Source: Candidatus Aegiribacteria sp. (GTDB lineage Bacteria; Fermentibacterota; Fermentibacteria; Fermentibacterales; JCC-6). From it: 7,940 nt of DNA. How positions within the stretch are numbered: position 1 is the first letter of the stretch; the number at the start of each line of letters is the position of its first letter. The translations under genes were made by a program, and so were the position numbers. Under the pieces are notes generated by a model. That model was not told the DNA's origin and made no database searches. It saw only the letters and a list, made by a program, of their open reading frames with translations. This document shows positions 5,445 to 7,940 of this stretch, in pieces. Location: positions 1 through 7,940 of the forward strand of contig JAUVUL010000059.1 of assembly GCA_030600975.1 (NCBI GenBank), in the 5' to 3' direction.

Positions 5445-5919
5445 TGATGCCATTCCAGTTGCCGCTGTTTAGATCACCCTGGAATATTTTTCTGTCCTGG
5501 CTGTTCGCTATTCTTCCTCCAGCAGTTTCCGCTTTCTTAATAAACTGAAGGGCTTTCTTCCTGTCATTTCCCGCTGCGTAAGCCCTTGCCATGGCTTCGT
5601 AAGCGTATGCCAGATCGAAATCAGCCATCTCATCCGCGTAATCTTCCGTGAGTCTTTGACAGATTTCAGCATGACGCAGGGCAGCTTCATGAAAGCCCAA
5701 TTCTGAATTAACCCTTGATATCATCCATTCACCGCGCTGATGATGTACTCCAGTGCCGGCTTCGAGCCAGTGGGCACATGATGCGTGGGCGAAATGAAGC
5801 ATTCTGATGTTGTCCTCTTCGCTTCTTTGACTTTTTTCCAGCAGTTCCCAGACTTTACCGTTGTATCCGGCAGCAAACGCTTTGTGAGCTTCTTCCATGG
5901 TCACTCTGTCGTCGTCCAT
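5440..5919 (-). CDS. Small TPR-like helical protein (mirror copy)
   Basis: Identical in product to the gene at 2022-2501 and read on the minus strand. It lies 4 bp from the transporter stop. It is not an independent second copy if the palindrome is an artefact. Confidence 0.75.
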   Translation of the reverse strand: MDDDRVTMEEAHKAFAAGYNGKVWELLEKSQRSEEDNIRMLHFAHASCAHWLEAGTGVHHQRGEWMISRVNSELGFHEAALRHAEICQRLTEDYADEMADFDLAYAYEAMARAYAAGNDRKKALQFIKKAETAGGRIANSQDRKIFQGDLNSGNWNGIR

Positions 5920-6029
5920 TGGGTTACTCTACCTTTCTATTGCTACTCAACACATAGATTGTCCCATAATGATTTTCAACCCGGTTCTTAAAGCATATAA
6001 CTGTTTTCAGCTGTGAAGTCATTTATTAC

Positions 6030-6066
6030 AAAAGAAAATTGCCGCGGGTAGTAATACCTGCGGCAA
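6030..6066 (-). terminator. Terminator of the nucleotidyltransferase/HEPN unit (mirror)
   Basis: Mirror of 1875-1911: 12-bp stem with one mismatch, TTAC-type loop, and a U-rich tail in the minus-strand transcript. Confidence 0.82.
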
Positions 6067-6124
6067 AATTTTGGTAGTCCCAAGTATCAGTTCTTTGAAC
6101 CCCCTCATGGAATGGCTGAAGGGG
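6030..6124 (-). repeat. 95-bp intergenic repeat, copy 2 (mirror)
   Basis: Mirror of 1817-1911. It is a direct repeat of 7020-7114 within this arm. Confidence 0.85.
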
Positions 6125-6140
6125 CTCTGCACTATGATGT

Positions 6141-6297
6141 CTACACTATCTTCCATGCAGAGGATAGTCCATCAAGAGTCTCAGCCTGGTTAATAGCATG
6201 TTCAGCCGTCTCGATGAATGAGGGCTATCACTTCTCCATCAGAGGGGGAATGAATATCAATCCATCGATTCTTTTCCCATAATTCTAAGCCCATCAT
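6141..6297 (-). pseudogene. Frameshifted, truncated HEPN-domain relic (mirror copy)
   Basis: Mirror of 1644-1800. The first frame stops at 6202-6204, and the shifted frame carries the 'LDGLSSAWK' segment to 6141. Confidence 0.62.
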
Positions 6298-6853
6298 CAC
6301 CTCCGATCACGAAGATTTTCTCTCCAGTTGAGATTCTCCAGATGAATCCTTTTTCCTGCAGCTTCTCTGCAAACTCATTTCTGCTGAAGCAGGACATGTT
6401 TAGTTCGCGGCCCATTTCCTGACCTGCGGTGCGCAGGTGACTCACCAGTTCGCGATGGGAAATATCACCGACAACCATTAAATCCAGATCGCTTGATTTG
6501 CTGAAAGAACCGGATGCAATGGAACCGTACACGAAAGCAATATCAATTCTATCAGTAAAAGGCTTCAACAAAGATTTCAACCTATCCGCTACGCCACCTG
6601 TCTTAATGACGATATTCTTAAGATCAACATAGATCGGACAATCCTGATTGGCTGAGTAGTGCTTCTGATTGCCCGATCTTGATCTGGATACGATCCCAAG
6701 GTTATATAGCCTGTCAAGTTCCTTACCAAGGTTTGTTGAATCCAGTTCGAGAAGCACCGATAACTGTCTGACGTAGAACTTTTCATCTGGATGCATGAAG
6801 AGCCACTCAATAACTTTTGCCCGTGTTCCAGAGCCGAATAGTTGTTTAAGCAT
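6257..6853 (-). CDS. Winged-helix + MNT nucleotidyltransferase protein (mirror copy)
   Basis: Identical product to 1088-1684: 198 residues, Gly110-Ser111 and Asp122/Asp124 active-site residues, and AAGGAG upstream of the start on the minus strand (6858-6863). Confidence 0.85.
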   Translation of the reverse strand: MLKQLFGSGTRAKVIEWLFMHPDEKFYVRQLSVLLELDSTNLGKELDRLYNLGIVSRSRSGNQKHYSANQDCPIYVDLKNIVIKTGGVADRLKSLLKPFTDRIDIAFVYGSIASGSFSKSSDLDLMVVGDISHRELVSHLRTAGQEMGRELNMSCFSRNEFAEKLQEKGFIWRISTGEKIFVIGGDDGLRIMGKESMD

Positions 6854-6871
6854 CGTTCTCCTTTGCAGCAG

Positions 6872-6955
6872 TATTCGAAGTACTTTTCACCTGCATTGCA
6901 GTACTTTCTACCATAATTACGGTATTATTTACCGCCATTGCAGTAAATATTACTG
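6872..6955 (-). repeat. Four tandem 21-bp dyad units, likely operator array (mirror copy)
   Basis: Mirror of 986-1069, immediately upstream of the minus-strand nucleotidyltransferase gene. Confidence 0.75.
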
Positions 6956-6974
6956 TATACTTCGTTCATGACAA
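6947..6974 (-). promoter_or_regulatory. Predicted nucleotidyltransferase promoter (mirror copy)
   Basis: Mirror of 967-994: TTGTCA, 16-bp spacer, TAATAT on the minus strand, with the -10 box inside the first dyad. Confidence 0.45.
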
Positions 6975-7019
6975 GTAGGTTAATTATGGATTCTTTTCGT
7001 TGACAGGTATGGGTCTAAT

Positions 7020-7056
7020 AAAAGAAAATTGCCGCAGGCTGTTACACCTGCGGCAA
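7020..7056 (-). terminator. Rho-independent terminator in repeat copy 1 (mirror)
   Basis: Mirror of 885-921: perfect 10-bp stem and U-rich tail on the minus strand. Confidence 0.8.
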
Positions 7057-7114
7057 AATTCTGGTAGCCCCGAGTATCAGTTCTTTGAACCCCCTCATGG
7101 AATGGCTGAAGGGG
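7020..7114 (-). repeat. 95-bp intergenic repeat, copy 1 (mirror)
   Basis: Mirror of 827-921, at the promoter side of the nucleotidyltransferase cassette in this arm. Confidence 0.85.
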
Positions 7115-7228
7115 TTTCTCCAGCTTCAGCAGCATTACAGCAGTAGAAGATAACCTTGCAGAATAGATACCATCGGGAAGCTCTGCTCCTGTTTCTGATC
7201 TCCCATCCCAGTGATATACGGCTTCGCT
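7115..7228 (-). pseudogene. FlgD-like tail remnant (mirror copy)
   Basis: Mirror of 713-826, with the 'HWDGRSETG' and 'LPDGIYSARL' segments on the minus strand. Confidence 0.5.
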
Positions 7229-7401
7229 TCAGTTGAAAGCAGGCTCTATCTCCGATTCCACATAAGGTCTCGCATGACGGATCACAGTAAACAATATTCG
7301 AACTAACAATCTGTCACCTAGGCTGATGCAGGAGCAATAATCCACTTCAGTATTAATAGCATGATTCTCGATGGAGTTTCATCCAATCAGCTGTCCCTTA
7401 A

Positions 7402-7701
7402 CAGGGGGGCTTACGACCCGGCCTGGCTATCCCCCACATAATCATCCCGGGAGAGGTAAAATTCTCCGTTACCATGGCAAGAGCCCATGAAGGAATCGAT
7501 TTCGGGGGAAATTCAGAACTTGTCCACATCGTTTTCGTGCTTGCGGGAACCATGGAGGAAAGAAACTTCCACCTGAAGGCTCTCATGGCAATCACAGAAA
7601 TAACAACAGCATCCGGGTTCGATGGGTTGTGGGCGAAGTGCAGGACAATTCAGGGGCTACGGGACCTTGTCCTGCTCTCGAAAAGAAGAAGGGAAGGCTG
7701 A
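7402..7701 (+). pseudogene. Truncated PTS EIIA domain duplicate (mirror copy)
   Basis: Mirror of 240-539. Here it is read on the plus strand, the same direction as the permease-EIIA fusion about 2 kb upstream. In-frame TAA is at 7399-7401, AIPH-motif His is at 7435-7437, and the stop TGA is at 7699-7701. Confidence 0.7.
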
Positions 7702-7702
7702 G

Positions 7703-7939
7703 TTACCGGAGCAGAATACACCTTTCTACAACTTCATGATCTCCTGTTTCAATCACAACGAAGTAGGCTCCGTCAGGCAATGATATTTCCGGCCGCCAGT
7801 AGAAGACTGTCCCGGACTCTTCCAGATCCATTTCAGTAACCAGTCTACCTGACACATCCAGTACTCTAAAGTTTGAATTTGCTGCCAATGGGCCGTTGCA
7901 TGTAATACTAAGGATTTCAGAAAAGGGGTTGGGACCAAT
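7703..7939 (-). CDS. C-terminal end of protein with FlgD-like sorting tail, 5' partial (mirror copy)
   Basis: Mirror of 2-238. The gene's body lies beyond the right end of the window. Confidence 0.72.
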   Translation of the reverse strand: MGPNPFSEILSITCNGPLAANSNFRVLDVSGRLVTEMDLEESGTVFYWRPEISLPDGAYFVVIETGDHEVVERCILLR

Positions 7940-7940
7940 C

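Larger units (their letters stand above)
3971..7940 (-). repeat. Right arm of the perfect inverted repeat
   Basis: Mirror copy of 1-3970. All genes described for the left arm recur here on the opposite strand. The transporter gene is read left to right in this arm, so it is described here; the other genes are described in the left arm. Confidence 0.97.

Noticed and set aside
1..7940. Transposon with long terminal inverted repeats
   Set aside because: The arms meet without any unique centre, no transposase or integrase is present, and no target-site duplication can be seen at the ends.

Overview
The window is one 3,970-base stretch followed directly by its own reverse complement. Every feature at position x recurs on the opposite strand at 7941 - x. 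The fold point lies between 3970 and 3971, has no spacer, and I saw no mismatch in the stretches I compared. There is therefore only 3,970 bp of unique sequence. The fold falls inside the coding region of a conserved transporter, and both outer ends fall in the same codon region of another gene. I read the architecture as most likely an assembly or amplification artefact (a contig joined to its own reverse complement), although a real palindromic amplification cannot be excluded from sequence alone.

The organism looks like a bacterium of moderate GC content with FlgD-like / type IX-style C-terminal tails (a 'PNPF' start, a 'DVSGR' strand, and a 'LPDGAYF...LLR' end). Such tails are common in the Fibrobacteres-Chlorobi-Bacteroidetes group and in neighbouring candidate phyla. 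I cannot place it more precisely.

Layout of the unique arm (1-3970): the 3' end of a secreted or surface protein gene (2-238, +); a truncated second copy of a PTS EIIA domain, convergent with it (240-539, -); a remnant of another FlgD-like tail (713-826, +); a 95-bp repeat containing a terminator (827-921); a promoter and four tandem 21-bp dyad repeats (967-1069); a winged-helix plus MNT nucleotidyltransferase gene (1088-1684, +); an overlapping, frameshifted and truncated HEPN partner gene (1644-1800, +); a second copy of the 95-bp repeat (1817-1911); a small TPR-like protein gene (2022-2501, +); and, convergent with it, an APC permease-EIIA fusion (2506 to the fold, -) that has lost its N-terminal part at the fold. 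Positions 3971-7940 repeat this in mirror image.

The most interesting biology is the 1-kb cassette between the two 95-bp repeats. It appears to be a HEPN/MNT-type toxin-antitoxin module whose DNA-binding antitoxin is intact while the toxin has decayed. Its start site is preceded by what looks like a four-site operator array with two-helical-turn spacing. The second theme is a PTS-linked transporter with a nearby broken duplicate of its regulatory EIIA domain, which still keeps the phosphorylatable histidine motif. I saw no tRNA, rRNA, CRISPR array, transposase or replication initiator.
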